NCBI RefSeq assembly: GCF_021533215.1
Contig: NZ_JAJNKA010000006.1
Coordinates: forward strand, 1-64,000
Direction: 5' to 3'
Origin: Portibacter lacus
GTDB taxonomy: Bacteria > Bacteroidota > Bacteroidia > Chitinophagales > Saprospiraceae
Length of the DNA stretch: 64,000 nt
In this document: one piece after another, positions 17,093-27,237 of the stretch
Numbering within the stretch: the first letter of the stretch is position 1
Layout of the letters: each line of letters opens with the position of its first letter
Position numbers and translations under genes: made by a program
The notes under the pieces: model-generated
What the model was told of the DNA's origin: nothing
What the model saw: the letters and a program-made list of their open reading frames with translations, nothing else
Databases searched by the model: none

Positions 17093-17548
17093 CTATTTGA
17101 AGAGTCTTTTGTCAAATTTGAAAAGCTCCTTTCCTATAATTTTCACCTTTTTGAAATCTGGATGTCTAGGATTAATAATGTAATTGTACTCCCCTTGAAC
17201 AACGGCTGCAGGTACCATTAGAGCAAGTGACTTGCCTTCCGTAACAAACTGATCCCCAATTTTTTGAGTCTCATGACCATGTGGTGCACGGTCCCAAGTT
17301 TTTGATAATTTACCCAAGTCCAATTTTTCGAATGATAGATCTGGTATTTCTATAGAAATTAAGTAGTAGTCATCAGGAATATTTCCTAGAGGCGTGTGAA
17401 CTGCAATTTCTACTGTGCAGAGCGCTCTGCTAGAAGAAGTATAAATCATGGAAGTACCCCGACTGTTCCACCTTCCGCCGAATCTTTCAGCACCTATACC
17501 AGATAAGGTATCCGCATATTTAGCCTTACTTAAGCGGTAAACAATCAT
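17093..17548 (-). CDS. RES-domain toxin (NAD+ phosphorylase family)
   Basis: A protein of 151 residues, single RES domain. The conserved Arg26 (GGRWN), Tyr36 (IYTS) and Glu47 have the standard spacing of 10 and 11 residues. At the position where many RES proteins read PSA, this one reads PAA (residues 113-115), so the serine of the R-E-S signature seems to be replaced by Ala114; the following NP-HPDF motif is intact. Active RES toxins deplete NAD+. Overlaps its antitoxin gene by 4 bases (ATGA). Activity here is uncertain because of the substitution. Confidence 0.87.
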   Translation of the reverse strand: MIVYRLSKAKYADTLSGIGAERFGGRWNSRGTSMIYTSSSRALCTVEIAVHTPLGNIPDDYYLISIEIPDLSFEKLDLGKLSKTWDRAPHGHETQKIGDQFVTEGKSLALMVPAAVVQGEYNYIINPRHPDFKKVKIIGKELFKFDKRLFK

Positions 17549-17961
17549 GCAAGAATCCCATATTCTATACGTCCTAATTCATCCTTAAGCATGCTGATGC
17601 CGAAAGAACTATCTAGTAAGCTTTTCGGAACAGTATTACCAAGAGCAACATTCTCTGTAGAAAGCCACTTATCAAATTTCTCTTCATTTCCGAAAACTTC
17701 ACTACCATAATTATATAGCTGCGTAATCTGAATAATCCTTTCAGATTGCATCGCATCAAATTTCTTCTTTTCTTTCTTGTAACGCTGTAAGGTTCGCTCT
17801 GACATATGGAGATAAGAAGACCATTCATCAGAAGAAAATGGAGTATGCTTAATAATGGAATTAAATCCATAGTATGAAATTCCTTCTCGAACGAGAGTAA
17901 CCATGGATAAGGCATTCCCATCATCCATGATTTCATAATTATATTTCTTAAGTGCAGTCAT
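17545..17961 (-). CDS. Xre/MbcA/ParS-type antitoxin
   Basis: Antitoxin of 138 residues of the DUF2384 family that pairs with RES toxins. Residues about 45-65 (SERTLQRYKKEKKKF) form the helix-turn-helix-like segment, and the C-terminal half (YGSEVFGNEEKFDKWLSTENVALG) is the toxin-binding domain with the usual short Gly-bearing loop and final degenerate helix. It is encoded immediately before the toxin with an overlapping stop/start, so the ratio is set by translational coupling. Autorepression of the operon is typical of the family and is inferred here. Confidence 0.87.
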   Translation of the reverse strand: MTALKKYNYEIMDDGNALSMVTLVREGISYYGFNSIIKHTPFSSDEWSSYLHMSERTLQRYKKEKKKFDAMQSERIIQITQLYNYGSEVFGNEEKFDKWLSTENVALGNTVPKSLLDSSFGISMLKDELGRIEYGILA

Positions 17962-18048
17962 GATTCTTATAGTTTACGACATCTGTCATAAATATAACGC
18001 CATTTGTCGCAATTTAGTTCGAAAGTTAAATGTTTTTTAAAAAAGTGC

Positions 18049-18762
18049 TTACCCCTCGAAGTGGAAGGAAAGTGTGAAGACTCTAGAAAGTAATTTTTCC
18101 AATACACGAGACTCTACTAGATTGTCATTGTAGATAAGCGTATTTCCTATGCCTTGAGAAACTTTTAATTCAGGAGAAAAAATAAAGTACTCGAAGAAAA
18201 ATTGCATTCCGAATCCACCTTCTACTTGAAAGTCATGTGGTGAAATTTTAACTAGCTGGTCCGCTTGTCTAGAGTTAGAGTTACTCGCAACATCGAAGGA
18301 GTATTTCAGTCCAGCCACAACGAACATTCTTTTGTCCTTATAGGGTAGGGACTTGTACCTGACAGCAAATGGAGCTTCAAAGAATACGGATTCAAATCGT
18401 TTTCGGTCTCCAGCATTACCGATGGATTCATTGTAGAGCAAATTTCTTTCAGAAAATGAAAATCCTGGAGTAAATCGAAAGTCGAAATATTCCCCAACTT
18501 TGACATTGGTAATCATATGAACGCTGACACCAGGAGTCAAATTAGACTCTGCTATAGAGATACTATCATTAAGAATAAACTTTTTAGAATGGCCTAAACG
18601 ATAACCAGAAAAATTCGTGGCCATAGTAATACCAAAGTAGTATGGCTTTTTTTGAAAGTCTAAATAATTGTAATTGTTCTTACTTATATATTGACCATTC
18701 AAAGAAAATGCGGCTAAAAAGAGTATTAGAAATACTCCACAAAATTTCATTTTTTTCTCCAT
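18049..18762 (-). CDS. porT: PorT-family outer membrane protein (T9SS)
   Basis: A beta-barrel protein of the type IX secretion system, 237 residues from the ATG at 18762 (the frame extends upstream without a better start). A signal peptide ends near LNG. The family pattern is seen in YYFGITMATNFSGYR, in the long second strand (SVHMITNVKVGEYFDFRFTPG, shortened here to its ends) and in the C-terminal strand FTLSFHFEG. PorT is needed for T9SS export and gliding in this phylum. It is monocistronic and divergent from gyrA; other T9SS genes are elsewhere in the genome. Confidence 0.85.
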   Translation of the reverse strand: MEKKMKFCGVFLILFLAAFSLNGQYISKNNYNYLDFQKKPYYFGITMATNFSGYRLGHSKKFILNDSISIAESNLTPGVSVHMITNVKVGEYFDFRFTPGFSFSERNLLYNESIGNAGDRKRFESVFFEAPFAVRYKSLPYKDKRMFVVAGLKYSFDVASNSNSRQADQLVKISPHDFQVEGGFGMQFFFEYFIFSPELKVSQGIGNTLIYNDNLVESRVLEKLLSRVFTLSFHFEG

Positions 18763-18960
18763 CTGAAAGACGAACGAATAGAACTTGCCCACTATTGTAT
18801 TTATTTTAAGAATAAAAGGTGCTTCACTCAATAATTGACAATACTATTATGAAAGACCCTTATTTTGCTAAAAATTACTTCATTTAATCTACTTTTTTAA
18901 CCTTCAAAATAAAAATAAGTTTTAATGGTTAAAATTATATGTAGAATCCCATGATTTACT

Positions 18961-18968
18961 TATATTTG
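18961..18968 (+). promoter_or_regulatory. gyrA -7 element TATATTTG
   Basis: Exact match to TAnnTTTG, 34 bases before the gyrA ATG. A TTTG -33 element is not seen at the expected distance, so this is only a half-site match. Confidence 0.45.
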
Positions 18969-19002
18969 CGAGCTTATAAAATATAAAATTAATTATTTAT
19001 AA

Positions 19003-21471
19003 ATGGCTGAAAATCAAAGAATTATTGATATCAATATAACGGACGAAATGAAATCCGCATATATTGATTATTCAATGTCGGTTATCGTGTCCAGAGCACT
19101 ACCAGATGTAAGGGATGGTTTAAAACCAGTACACAGGAGAGTGCTTTTTGGAATGTCAGAATTAGGATTGACCAATAATAAATCACACAAGAAGTCTGCG
19201 AGGATAGTCGGAGAGGTATTAGGAAAGTACCACCCACACGGTGATTCATCAGTATATGACACGATGGTGCGTATGGCACAGGACTGGTCGCTGAGATATC
19301 CGCTAGTAGATGGACAAGGGAACTTTGGTTCCATGGATGGAGATAGTCCTGCGGCAATGAGGTATACGGAAGCAAGACTAGAGAAGATTAGTGACGAGAT
19401 ACTTTCGGATCTGAAAAAGGATACAGTTGATTTTAGATTAAATTTTGATGATACATTAGAAGAACCAACTGTACTTCCTACGACGCTTCCTAACTTATTA
19501 GTTAATGGTGCTTCTGGTATTGCTGTAGGTATGGCGACGAATATGATGCCACATAACTTAACAGAAGTGGTAGACGGTATCATTGCAACTATAAATGATC
19601 CAGAAATTACGATTGACGGATTAATGGAGCACATTAAGGCACCCGATTTTCCAACAGGTGGAATCATCTACGGTATGGGCGGTGTGAAAGAAGCTTTCGA
19701 GACAGGTCGAGGAAGAGTTGTACTTCGTGGAAAAGCAGAGATCGAAACTAGAGCTAACGGCAAAGAAGTTATCATTATCAATGAGATTCCTTACCAAGTT
19801 AACAAGGCTAATCTGATGATTAAGATGGCTGAGTTAGTGAATGATGGGAAAATAGAAGGAATTACAGACCTTAGAGATGAATCTGATAGAAATGGTCTTA
19901 GGATTGTTGTTGAGGTTCGTAGAGATGCGATGGCTTCTGTTATTCTTAGTCAGTTGTACAAGTTTTCTCCATTACAGTCATCGTATGGAGTAAATAATGT
20001 TGCACTTGTAAATGGACGACCTCAAATATTAAATCTTAAGGATTTGATCGTTGAGTTTATTAAGTTCAGAATTGAGGTCATTGTAAGAAGAACGAAATTT
20101 GAATTAAATAAGGCAGAAGAGCGTGCACATATACTAGAAGGTTTAATTAAAGCCATCGATAATATCGACTTGGTTATAAAATTAATTAGAGCATCTAAGA
20201 CGGTAGATGAAGCGAGAGAATCATTAATGAAAGAATTGGATTTAACTGAAATTCAGACAAAGGCGATTCTTGAAATGAGACTTCAGAAATTGGTTAGTCT
20301 GGAAATGGACAAAATCAAGGAAGAGTACGATGAGTTGATGAAGCGAATTGAGTACTTAAAGTCAATTCTAGAAAGTGAAGAGCTTCAGAAAGAAATCGCT
20401 AAAGAAGAGTTAGAGCATGTGAAAGAGAAGTTCGGCGATGAAAGAAGAAGTGAGATTTCATTTGCAGAAGGAGAGATAAGTATTGAAGATATGATTCCAA
20501 ATGAAGAAGTTGTTATTACGATTTCTCATCTTGGATATGTGAAAAGAACAAAAACTTCTGAATACAAAATACAAGGAAGAGGTGGAGTAGGAGCTAGAGG
20601 CAGTAAGACGCGTGGTGAAGATTTTATAGAGCACATGTTCGTTGCTACGAACCATAATTACCTATTGTTTTTCACAGAGCAAGGTCGATGTCATTGGGTA
20701 AGAGTTTATCAAATTCCAGAAGCAGGCAAAGGATCATTGGGTAGAGTTATCCAGAACATCATTGCTATTCCGAAGGAAGATAAAGTGAAAGCATATATTA
20801 AAATAGAAGATCTAACGGATGAAACCTTTATTAACGAAAACTACATTGTTTTTGCAACTAAAAAAGGTAACATTAAGAAGACCTTAGTAGAAGCATTCTC
20901 TCGTCCTCGTGTGAATGGTATTAACGCCATTACTATTAATGAAGGTGATACACTACTAGAAGCTAAGCTTTCAAATGGTAAGAATGAAATCGTGCTTGCG
21001 AACAGAAACGGTCGAGCTATACGATTCCCAGAAAGCAAAGTAAGATCTATGGGAAGGTCAGCTGCTGGGGTAAGAGGTATGAAATTAGATAGTGATAAAG
21101 ACTTTATTGTGGGGATGATTATAGGAGATCCAACGAACACAGAAGAAAGTGTATTTGTTATATCTGAGAATGGATATGGAAAAAGAACGGCGCTTGAAGA
21201 TTACAGAATGACTAACAGAGGCGGGAAAGGTGTGAAAACCATGAAAGTCACTGATAAAACGGGTGAAGTAGTTGCTATAAAGATGGTGACTGATGAAAAC
21301 GATATTATGATTTCTAATAAGTCTGGAATTGTTATAAGAATTAAAGGTTCTGGACTTAGAGTAATGGGTAGAGCGACTCAAGGCGTTCGAGTAATTAAAT
21401 TAATAAAAAATGATTCAATATCTGATGTGGCCATCATTCCACCTTCAGATGACGACGACGAAGAAGAATAA
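19003..21471 (+). CDS. gyrA: DNA gyrase subunit A
   Basis: Type II topoisomerase subunit, 822 residues. The catalytic Tyr121 lies in [10 protein letters not shown]. The quinolone region reads [10 protein letters not shown] at residues 77-86, with Ser82 and Asp86 corresponding to E. coli Ser83 and Asp87, the drug-sensitive residues. The C-terminal beta-pinwheel holds the GyrA box ([10 protein letters not shown]) followed by several blade repeats, which distinguishes it from ParC. A short acidic tail ends the protein. With GyrB it introduces negative supercoils using ATP. Monocistronic, with a phylum-type -7 element upstream. Confidence 0.98.
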   Translation: MAENQRIIDINITDEMKSAYIDYSMSVIVSRALPDVRDGLKPVHRRVLFGMSELGLTNNKSHKKSARIVGEVLGKYHPHGDSSVYDTMVRMAQDWSLRYPLVDGQGNFGSMDGDSPAAMRYTEARLEKISDEILSDLKKDTVDFRLNFDDTLEEPTVLPTTLPNLLVNGASGIAVGMATNMMPHNLTEVVDGIIATINDPEITIDGLMEHIKAPDFPTGGIIYGMGGVKEAFETGRGRVVLRGKAEIETRANGKEVIIINEIPYQVNKANLMIKMAELVNDGKIEGITDLRDESDRNGLRIVVEVRRDAMASVILSQLYKFSPLQSSYGVNNVALVNGRPQILNLKDLIVEFIKFRIEVIVRRTKFELNKAEERAHILEGLIKAIDNIDLVIKLIRASKTVDEARESLMKELDLTEIQTKAILEMRLQKLVSLEMDKIKEEYDELMKRIEYLKSILESEELQKEIAKEELEHVKEKFGDERRSEISFAEGEISIEDMIPNEEVVITISHLGYVKRTKTSEYKIQGRGGVGARGSKTRGEDFIEHMFVATNHNYLLFFTEQGRCHWVRVYQIPEAGKGSLGRVIQNIIAIPKEDKVKAYIKIEDLTDETFINENYIVFATKKGNIKKTLVEAFSRPRVNGINAITINEGDTLLEAKLSNGKNEIVLANRNGRAIRFPESKVRSMGRSAAGVRGMKLDSDKDFIVGMIIGDPTNTEESVFVISENGYGKRTALEDYRMTNRGGKGVKTMKVTDKTGEVVAIKMVTDENDIMISNKSGIVIRIKGSGLRVMGRATQGVRVIKLIKNDSISDVAIIPPSDDDDEEE

Positions 21472-21587
21472 TTAACACTTTAATAGGGTGATTTTAACAT
21501 TATTTAAAGATATATTGTTCTAATATTTCGTCTTAAGGATAGATCGTTATAAATTTATGAATCTGAAAATTTTAGAAAATGACTAGT

Positions 21588-22889
21588 ATGAAAAAATTCT
21601 TATTATTATTTGTTGGAGTCCTGTTTGTAGGGTCTTCAATTATTGCCCAAGATGGGAAAAAGGCTTATAAGAAAGCAAATAGACTTTTAGGGACTTACAA
21701 CTTAGATCCAAGTGCGAATATGGATAAGTTAGAAGAGGCGAAAGACTTGATTGGATCTGCATTAGAAGATCCAGAAGTAGAAGCAATGGGGAAAGCTTGG
21801 ATTGTAAAAGGTAAAATATACAATGAGCTGGTATCCAATGAAATGAACCAGAAGTTACTTAACCCTGAATATGTGGTTAAGAATGTAGGTTATGCGCAAG
21901 AGGCCTACACTGCTTTGAAAAAAGCACTCGAAGTGTCTGAGAAAAAATTTGAAATTAAAGAAGCTCTTAATCAACTGAAATTAACGGCAGGGCATATTTC
22001 AAATGAAGCAATTACAGCTTTCCAAGACAAAGATTATAACGCTGCATTTAAAAACTTTAGAAGTTCGATTGCTTTAGATGAAATCCTTGTGGCACAAGGA
22101 GAAGAGTCTACTTTTATAGATGAGGCGAATAAAAAAGAACAATACTTTTATACTGCTATTAGTGGTTTTTATGCTAAAGAATATGAGGAAGTTGAGCCTT
22201 TCTTTTTGAAGGCTAAAGAAATGGGAGATGCAGATCCATTTATCTATGAAGGTCTTTATAATATTAAAAAAGAAACCGACATGGATGCTGCGAGAGCTAT
22301 CTTAGAAGAAGGTAGAGCAAAATATCCGGATGACACAGCTTTATTATATGCTGAGATTAATTACATGGTTGCTGAAGGTTTACTAGAAGAATTAATCGTA
22401 AAGTTAGAAGATGCTGTAAAAAAAGATCCTGAGAATATTTCGGTATATACTACGCTAGGAGCAGTTTATGATAATCTTGCTTCTCAATCTTTAAAAGATA
22501 GTACTGCAGCAGAAGGAAAAGCACAAATGTACTTTGATAAATCACAAGAATGGTTTGAGAAAGCGCTTAATCTAGATGAAAGTAATTTTGATGCACTTTA
22601 TAGCTTAGGTGCATTATATTATAATAAAGCAGCAACTTTCACTGATCCTCTTAATGAATTAGCGAATGATTTTTCAGCTGAAGGAAATAAAAAATACGAT
22701 GCTTTGAAAGCGAAAATGGATAATCTATTTGATACTGCATTCCCGTATTTCAAAAAAGCTGAAGCTATTAATCCTGAAGATATGAATACATTACTTGCGA
22801 TAAAAGAGATTTATGCTAGAAAAGGTGATGTTGAAAAATCTAATGAATACAAAGCTAGATTAGAAGCACTTAACACTGGTGGACAATAG
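21588..22889 (+). CDS. exported TPR-repeat protein
   Basis: A 433-residue protein started at the ATG at 21588, which places a signal peptide (MKKFLLLFVGVLFVGSSIIAQ region) at the N-terminus. The rest is helical tetratricopeptide-like repeats, clearest at about residues 280-345 (DPENISVYTTLGAVYDN; FDALYSLGALYYNKAA) and at the end. Similar periplasmic TPR scaffolds are common in this phylum. It lies between gyrA and a HAD phosphatase, and a strong terminator follows. Partner unknown. Confidence 0.8.
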   Translation: MKKFLLLFVGVLFVGSSIIAQDGKKAYKKANRLLGTYNLDPSANMDKLEEAKDLIGSALEDPEVEAMGKAWIVKGKIYNELVSNEMNQKLLNPEYVVKNVGYAQEAYTALKKALEVSEKKFEIKEALNQLKLTAGHISNEAITAFQDKDYNAAFKNFRSSIALDEILVAQGEESTFIDEANKKEQYFYTAISGFYAKEYEEVEPFFLKAKEMGDADPFIYEGLYNIKKETDMDAARAILEEGRAKYPDDTALLYAEINYMVAEGLLEELIVKLEDAVKKDPENISVYTTLGAVYDNLASQSLKDSTAAEGKAQMYFDKSQEWFEKALNLDESNFDALYSLGALYYNKAATFTDPLNELANDFSAEGNKKYDALKAKMDNLFDTAFPYFKKAEAINPEDMNTLLAIKEIYARKGDVEKSNEYKARLEALNTGGQ

Positions 22890-22951
22890 TTATTCTTTAG
22901 GGTTGTTGAGAATTAATTTTTAATTACAATACGAATAAGAATTAAAAATAT

Positions 22952-22985
22952 AAAAAGCTTGCCTAACTTTAGGCAAGCTTTTTTT
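22952..22985 (+). terminator. intrinsic terminator after TPR gene
   Basis: A 13-bp perfect stem, AAAAAGCTTGCCT at 22952-22964 and AGGCAAGCTTTTT at 22971-22983, continues into a T run. It lies about 65 bases after the TPR stop and 14 before the next start. Confidence 0.9.
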
Positions 22986-22998
22986 ATACCTATTAATC

Positions 22999-23613
22999 AT
23001 GAGAAAAATAAATACCATAATTTTTGATTTGGGAGGCGTTCTGATAGATTGGAATCCTAGATATGTCTTTGATGAGGTGTTTGACTCAAGTGAAGAAGTA
23101 GATTTTTTCTTAAGTGAAGTGTGTAACGGTGAGTGGAATGGAGAGCAAGATAGAGGGCGACCATTTCAAGAAGCCATTGACCTGAAAACAAAGGAATTTC
23201 CTAAATACGCTAAGGAAATACAATTGTACTATACCAGATGGAGTGATATGGTTAGCGGGGATATCCCAGAGTCAGTCGAAATTTTGAGAAAGTTAAGCAG
23301 GCTAAGAGACATCAGATTGTATGCGCTGACAAATTGGTCTCATGAGACTTTTCCTTATGCTTGGGAGAATTTTGAATTTCTTAAATTATTCGAAGGTATA
23401 TTAGTGAGTGGAAAAGAAAAGCTTATAAAACCAGATCACGATATTTACCATTTGATTTTAGATAGGTATGATATAGATGCTGAAAGTGCTGTTTTTATAG
23501 ATGACTCATTAAAAAACGTGATCGCAGCGAATCAAGTAGGTATTCAAAGTATACATTTTATTAATGCAGAACAATTAGACAAATCATTAAAAGACTTGGG
23601 AGTTCAACTTTAA
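22999..23613 (+). CDS. HAD-superfamily phosphatase (HAD-IA)
   Basis: A 204-residue HAD hydrolase with all four motifs: nucleophile loop IFDLGGVLI (first Asp about 10), ALTNWS as motif II, Lys in KPDHDIY as motif III and FIDDSLKNV as motif IV. The cap is of the small helical C1 type. It resembles YihX-type alpha-glucose-1-phosphate phosphatases and haloacid dehalogenase-like proteins; the substrate is unknown. The following secreted-protein gene starts 26 bases downstream, so the two may be cotranscribed. Confidence 0.85.
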   Translation: MRKINTIIFDLGGVLIDWNPRYVFDEVFDSSEEVDFFLSEVCNGEWNGEQDRGRPFQEAIDLKTKEFPKYAKEIQLYYTRWSDMVSGDIPESVEILRKLSRLRDIRLYALTNWSHETFPYAWENFEFLKLFEGILVSGKEKLIKPDHDIYHLILDRYDIDAESAVFIDDSLKNVIAANQVGIQSIHFINAEQLDKSLKDLGVQL

Positions 23614-23639
23614 TCTTGCAGTCTTTTATAAATATAAAA

Positions 23640-24674
23640 ATGATGAGAAGTATTTTAATTTTATTTTTTCTAGCTATTTCATTTCAGATTTTTGCTCAAG
23701 GTACAAGCAATAGGCAGAGAACGTTAATAACAAAAAGGACTGCAACTTGGTGTCCACTTTGCGGAGGCTGGGGCTGGGACATGGCGAAAGGAATCGAGGC
23801 TTTCAATAATGAAGATGTATTTCTACTGAAAGCTCATTATAGCGGCGATCTAGAAACTCAAGTAGCAATCGATATTACAAATAACTGGAATGCTGCATAT
23901 CAACCAGAGTTTTTTATTAATGAAGAAAAGCAGGATGTAGGGAGTTCTACTTGGTCAAGCAAATTGCAAGAATTTAGAGCGGAAATTGAAGCTAATTCAA
24001 AAAACGATGCAAAGGTATCTTTTGATATTAAAACAGAAGTGAATGGGAATGAAATTACAGCAGATGTGGATCTTGAGTTCCTATCGGCAGTTGCTGGGAA
24101 TTACAATCTTGGTATATATCTAGTAGAAGATAGCCTTGTTAATAATCAAGCTGGTCGTGGAAGCAGTGCGGTTCATAATGGAGTGCTAAGATCAACATTT
24201 AGTGGACTAAGTTTTGGAGGTTCTATCGTAAGTGGTAGTGCAGATGTAGGTGAAATGGTTAACAGATCTCTAACTTTAGAGGTAGATGGAGGTCCGATAG
24301 AAGATAGACACTTGAGAGTTTTAGCTATTGTTTGGAAAGTTGATGGCGGTAATTATCAAGTTGAAAACTTGCACGATGTATCCGTCGGTTTGTCAGCGAG
24401 TACTTATACATCTTTAATAAAAGAGGATGATTTTAAGGCGATCACTGTAGGTAATGATCTTGAATTAAGCTTTTCATTACTTAGTTCGATGAAGTCAGGC
24501 AGGGTAGAGGTTTATCAGATGAATGGTCAAAAGATTATTTCAAAGGTATTCAAACCAATGCTTGATCAAAATAATGTCTCCATTCCAGTAGCTAATGTCA
24601 AGGGCAATTTTGTTGTTGTTTCTGTGATAGGAGATGAAAATCTATTGATTTCTAAAAAAGTCTATATCGAATAG
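23640..24674 (+). CDS. T9SS cargo with thioredoxin-like domain
   Basis: A secreted protein of 344 residues, taken from the ATG pair at 23640/23643 because the signal peptide starts there (an earlier TTG extends it needlessly). After cleavage near FAQ, residues about 30-110 hold a thioredoxin-like region with CPLC in TATWCPLCGGW, resembling the N-terminus of Omp28-type outer membrane proteins. The centre is a beta-rich domain. The last 75 residues (VEVYQMNGQKI and ending KKVYIE) form a type A T9SS sorting domain. Cell-surface location is expected; a redox role is inferred only from CPLC. Confidence 0.75.
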   Translation: MMRSILILFFLAISFQIFAQGTSNRQRTLITKRTATWCPLCGGWGWDMAKGIEAFNNEDVFLLKAHYSGDLETQVAIDITNNWNAAYQPEFFINEEKQDVGSSTWSSKLQEFRAEIEANSKNDAKVSFDIKTEVNGNEITADVDLEFLSAVAGNYNLGIYLVEDSLVNNQAGRGSSAVHNGVLRSTFSGLSFGGSIVSGSADVGEMVNRSLTLEVDGGPIEDRHLRVLAIVWKVDGGNYQVENLHDVSVGLSASTYTSLIKEDDFKAITVGNDLELSFSLLSSMKSGRVEVYQMNGQKIISKVFKPMLDQNNVSIPVANVKGNFVVVSVIGDENLLISKKVYIE

Positions 24675-24903
24675 TACTTAGTTTTAAAATTTGAAGTATT
24701 AACATGCTTTATGAGGCAGTTACTAGAAAATCTATGCGCTTATCATCCTAGATAAAGAGCATTGCGTTAGGGATCTGGAGTTACTGAATGTGGTAAAAGA
24801 GTAGGCTTTACCCACGATAGAAAGAAATATTTATCCCAAGAAATTTCTTCTAAAACTTATAAAGTAGGATGGAATTATTAAATTCGCATCGAATACTTAC
24901 TTT

Positions 24904-27237
24904 ATGAAAATATTTAATATGTTATTTTTCGTCCTCTGTACGATTTATAGCATTTCAGCCCAAACTAATTACGCTAGAGTAAAGATTAATCTACAAGAAA
25001 CTCCTCTGGAAGCAATAGCCACACTAGGTTTAGAGGTGGATCATGGCGTACTTCAGAAAAATAGATATTTAATTAATGACTATTCTGATGATGAATTAAC
25101 ATTATTAGAAGAGCATGGAATTCCATATAAAATAATAGTTTCAGATGTAAAGCAACATTATGTTAATCAGAATGCTGTCCAAACGCGTTCTGAAAAGTAT
25201 ACCTGTAATGTAAAGGCTTATAATTATAGGACACCTGATAATTATACTTATGGAAGTATGGGTGGATATCATACGTATGATGAACTCCTTTCCACCTTAG
25301 ATTCTATGCATGCTGCTTTCCCGAATCTAATTTCCAAGAAAAAGATGATTGGGAGCAAGACAACATATGAAGGAAGACCAATATTTTGGTTAAAAATAGG
25401 TGATAAACCAAATGTAGATGAAGATGAACCAGAGATTCTCTATACTGCACTTCATCATGCACGGGAGCCTCAGAGTCTTGCACAGATGTTATTCTACATG
25501 TGGTATTTGTTAGAAAATTATGAAAATGATGCCTTGATTAAGGGTTTAGTAGATCACACAGAAATGTATTTCATCCCATGTATTAATCCAGATGGTTATG
25601 TACATAATGAAATGACAGATTCGAATGGTGGCGGTCTATGGAGAAAAAATAGAAAACCAGCAGATGGGGGAGCGAAAGGAGTAGATATCAACAGAAATTA
25701 TGATTATAAATGGGGTCATGATGAGTCTGGTTCATCTTCTAACCCGAACAGTAATACTTTTAGAGGGACATCCGGGTTTTCAGAAGCGGAAACACAAGCG
25801 GTTAGAGATTTTAGTTTAGAACATGATTTCAAAATCGTTATGAATTATCACGCATTCGGGAATTACTTGATCTATCCGTGGGGTTTTGATGGGAATGCTT
25901 CATCTGATGATTTGACCTTTAAGGGATATGGTGATGGATTGACTGCTGAAAATAATTTTGATGCGGGAACGAGTGTAGAAACGGTAGGTTACGGTGTGAA
26001 TGGTAGTAGTGATGATTGGATGTACGGTGAATTGGGAATTTTTGCATTTACTCCGGAAGTTGGTCACATTGATTTCGGATTTTGGCCTCCAAGAACAGAA
26101 ATTGATAGACTGAATAAATCTGTATTTAAGCAAAATTTAGTGGCGGCTCAGTTGTTACATGATTATGTTAAGGTCAATGTTTTACCTGATACTAATCAAT
26201 CATTAGACCTTGATATCGTAAAGCTGAGTAAAGATGAAAACCTACTTAAAGTAAAAGTTAAAAGTCTAGATAAAGCGTTAGTTTTTGTGGCTGATTCTGT
26301 AGAATTGGGTCTGAACCATCTGGAGCGAGATACGGTATTATTCCCATACGAAGTGATACAAGATTATATTGTAAAAGAAGAGGTCCCTGTTTTAGTTGAG
26401 TCTCACTATAAGTATTATACCATCGTTGATACAGTCTTAATAAGAATAATTAACGAAGACTTTGAAGTCATTTACAGTGAAAATGGAGAAGATCTTCAGG
26501 ATTGGGGGACTAAAAAGTGGGGAGTAAGTAGTAGTAAATTTGTTTCGAATCCTGGAAGCTTAACGGATAGTCCTAAGGCAGATTATTTACCATTTTCGGA
26601 ATCTATGATTACACTTACAGATGAAATAGACTTAGTAGATGCTGAAAAAGCATTGCTTACATTCTATGCGACATGGGAAATAGAAGAAGATTTTGATTAT
26701 GCACAAGTTTTGATTTCAACTAATGGTGAAAATTTTAACCCGATTTGTGGTAAGTATACCACTCGCGGAAATGAGTTCCAAGATTTAAACCAGCCAGTTT
26801 ATGAAGGGTATCAACCAACATGGGTGAAGGAAGAGATAGACTTAGCAGATTATCTAGGAGAAAAAATATGGATCCAATTTCGATTGATTTCAGATGCAGT
26901 GGAGGAGCAAGACGGAATATATATTGATAATATAAAAGTTGAAATTGTTGAAAAGCAACAGAGTTCATCTACTCATTCATTAGGATTAGATAATCGGTTT
27001 TCGATTTTTCCCAATCCCGCAAAGCAAAGAATAAATATCCAAGGAGCTTCAGAAGTTGATGTTGATGTCAGAATTTATGATCAGTTGGGAAGACTAATGT
27101 TAGAAAGGTCAAAACCTGCAAATGGTGGGCTTGACTTTACGATAGATATAAGAAGTCTTGTTACTGGAGTTTATTATATTGAGTTTGCTGAGGAGGGCGA
27201 AAAAGTTCAGACCGTAAAAATGGTTAAGTTGCCGTAG
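24904..27237 (+). CDS. secreted M14 zinc carboxypeptidase, T9SS type A
   Basis: Secreted metallopeptidase, 777 residues. A signal peptide ends near ISAQ. The M14 catalytic domain (about 120-420) has the zinc ligands His185 and Glu188 (HHAREPQ), the third ligand His316 in NYHAFGN, the substrate motif INRNYDYKWG and the catalytic Glu385 in FTPEVGH. A beta-sandwich of MAM/adhesion type (about 520-690) and a C-terminal type A sorting domain (VRIYDQLGRLML; ending TVKMVKLP) follow. Exported through T9SS to digest external peptides. It is preceded by a 229-base gap with no gene seen. Confidence 0.92.
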   Translation: MKIFNMLFFVLCTIYSISAQTNYARVKINLQETPLEAIATLGLEVDHGVLQKNRYLINDYSDDELTLLEEHGIPYKIIVSDVKQHYVNQNAVQTRSEKYTCNVKAYNYRTPDNYTYGSMGGYHTYDELLSTLDSMHAAFPNLISKKKMIGSKTTYEGRPIFWLKIGDKPNVDEDEPEILYTALHHAREPQSLAQMLFYMWYLLENYENDALIKGLVDHTEMYFIPCINPDGYVHNEMTDSNGGGLWRKNRKPADGGAKGVDINRNYDYKWGHDESGSSSNPNSNTFRGTSGFSEAETQAVRDFSLEHDFKIVMNYHAFGNYLIYPWGFDGNASSDDLTFKGYGDGLTAENNFDAGTSVETVGYGVNGSSDDWMYGELGIFAFTPEVGHIDFGFWPPRTEIDRLNKSVFKQNLVAAQLLHDYVKVNVLPDTNQSLDLDIVKLSKDENLLKVKVKSLDKALVFVADSVELGLNHLERDTVLFPYEVIQDYIVKEEVPVLVESHYKYYTIVDTVLIRIINEDFEVIYSENGEDLQDWGTKKWGVSSSKFVSNPGSLTDSPKADYLPFSESMITLTDEIDLVDAEKALLTFYATWEIEEDFDYAQVLISTNGENFNPICGKYTTRGNEFQDLNQPVYEGYQPTWVKEEIDLADYLGEKIWIQFRLISDAVEEQDGIYIDNIKVEIVEKQQSSSTHSLGLDNRFSIFPNPAKQRINIQGASEVDVDVRIYDQLGRLMLERSKPANGGLDFTIDIRSLVTGVYYIEFAEEGEKVQTVKMVKLP

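Noticed and set aside
17545-17961. Possible phage-type Xre repressor
   Set aside because: The C-terminal half and overlap with a RES gene identify it as a toxin-antitoxin partner; no phage gene is nearby.
19068-19667. Long minus-strand frame inside gyrA
   Set aside because: Mirror frame of the strongly conserved gyrase coding sequence; serine/leucine-rich shadow translation.
24675-24903. Possible short ORFs and an AAGAAATTTCTT palindrome
   Set aside because: Longest frame with an ATG is about 15 codons, and the palindrome is short and AT-rich; nothing supportable.
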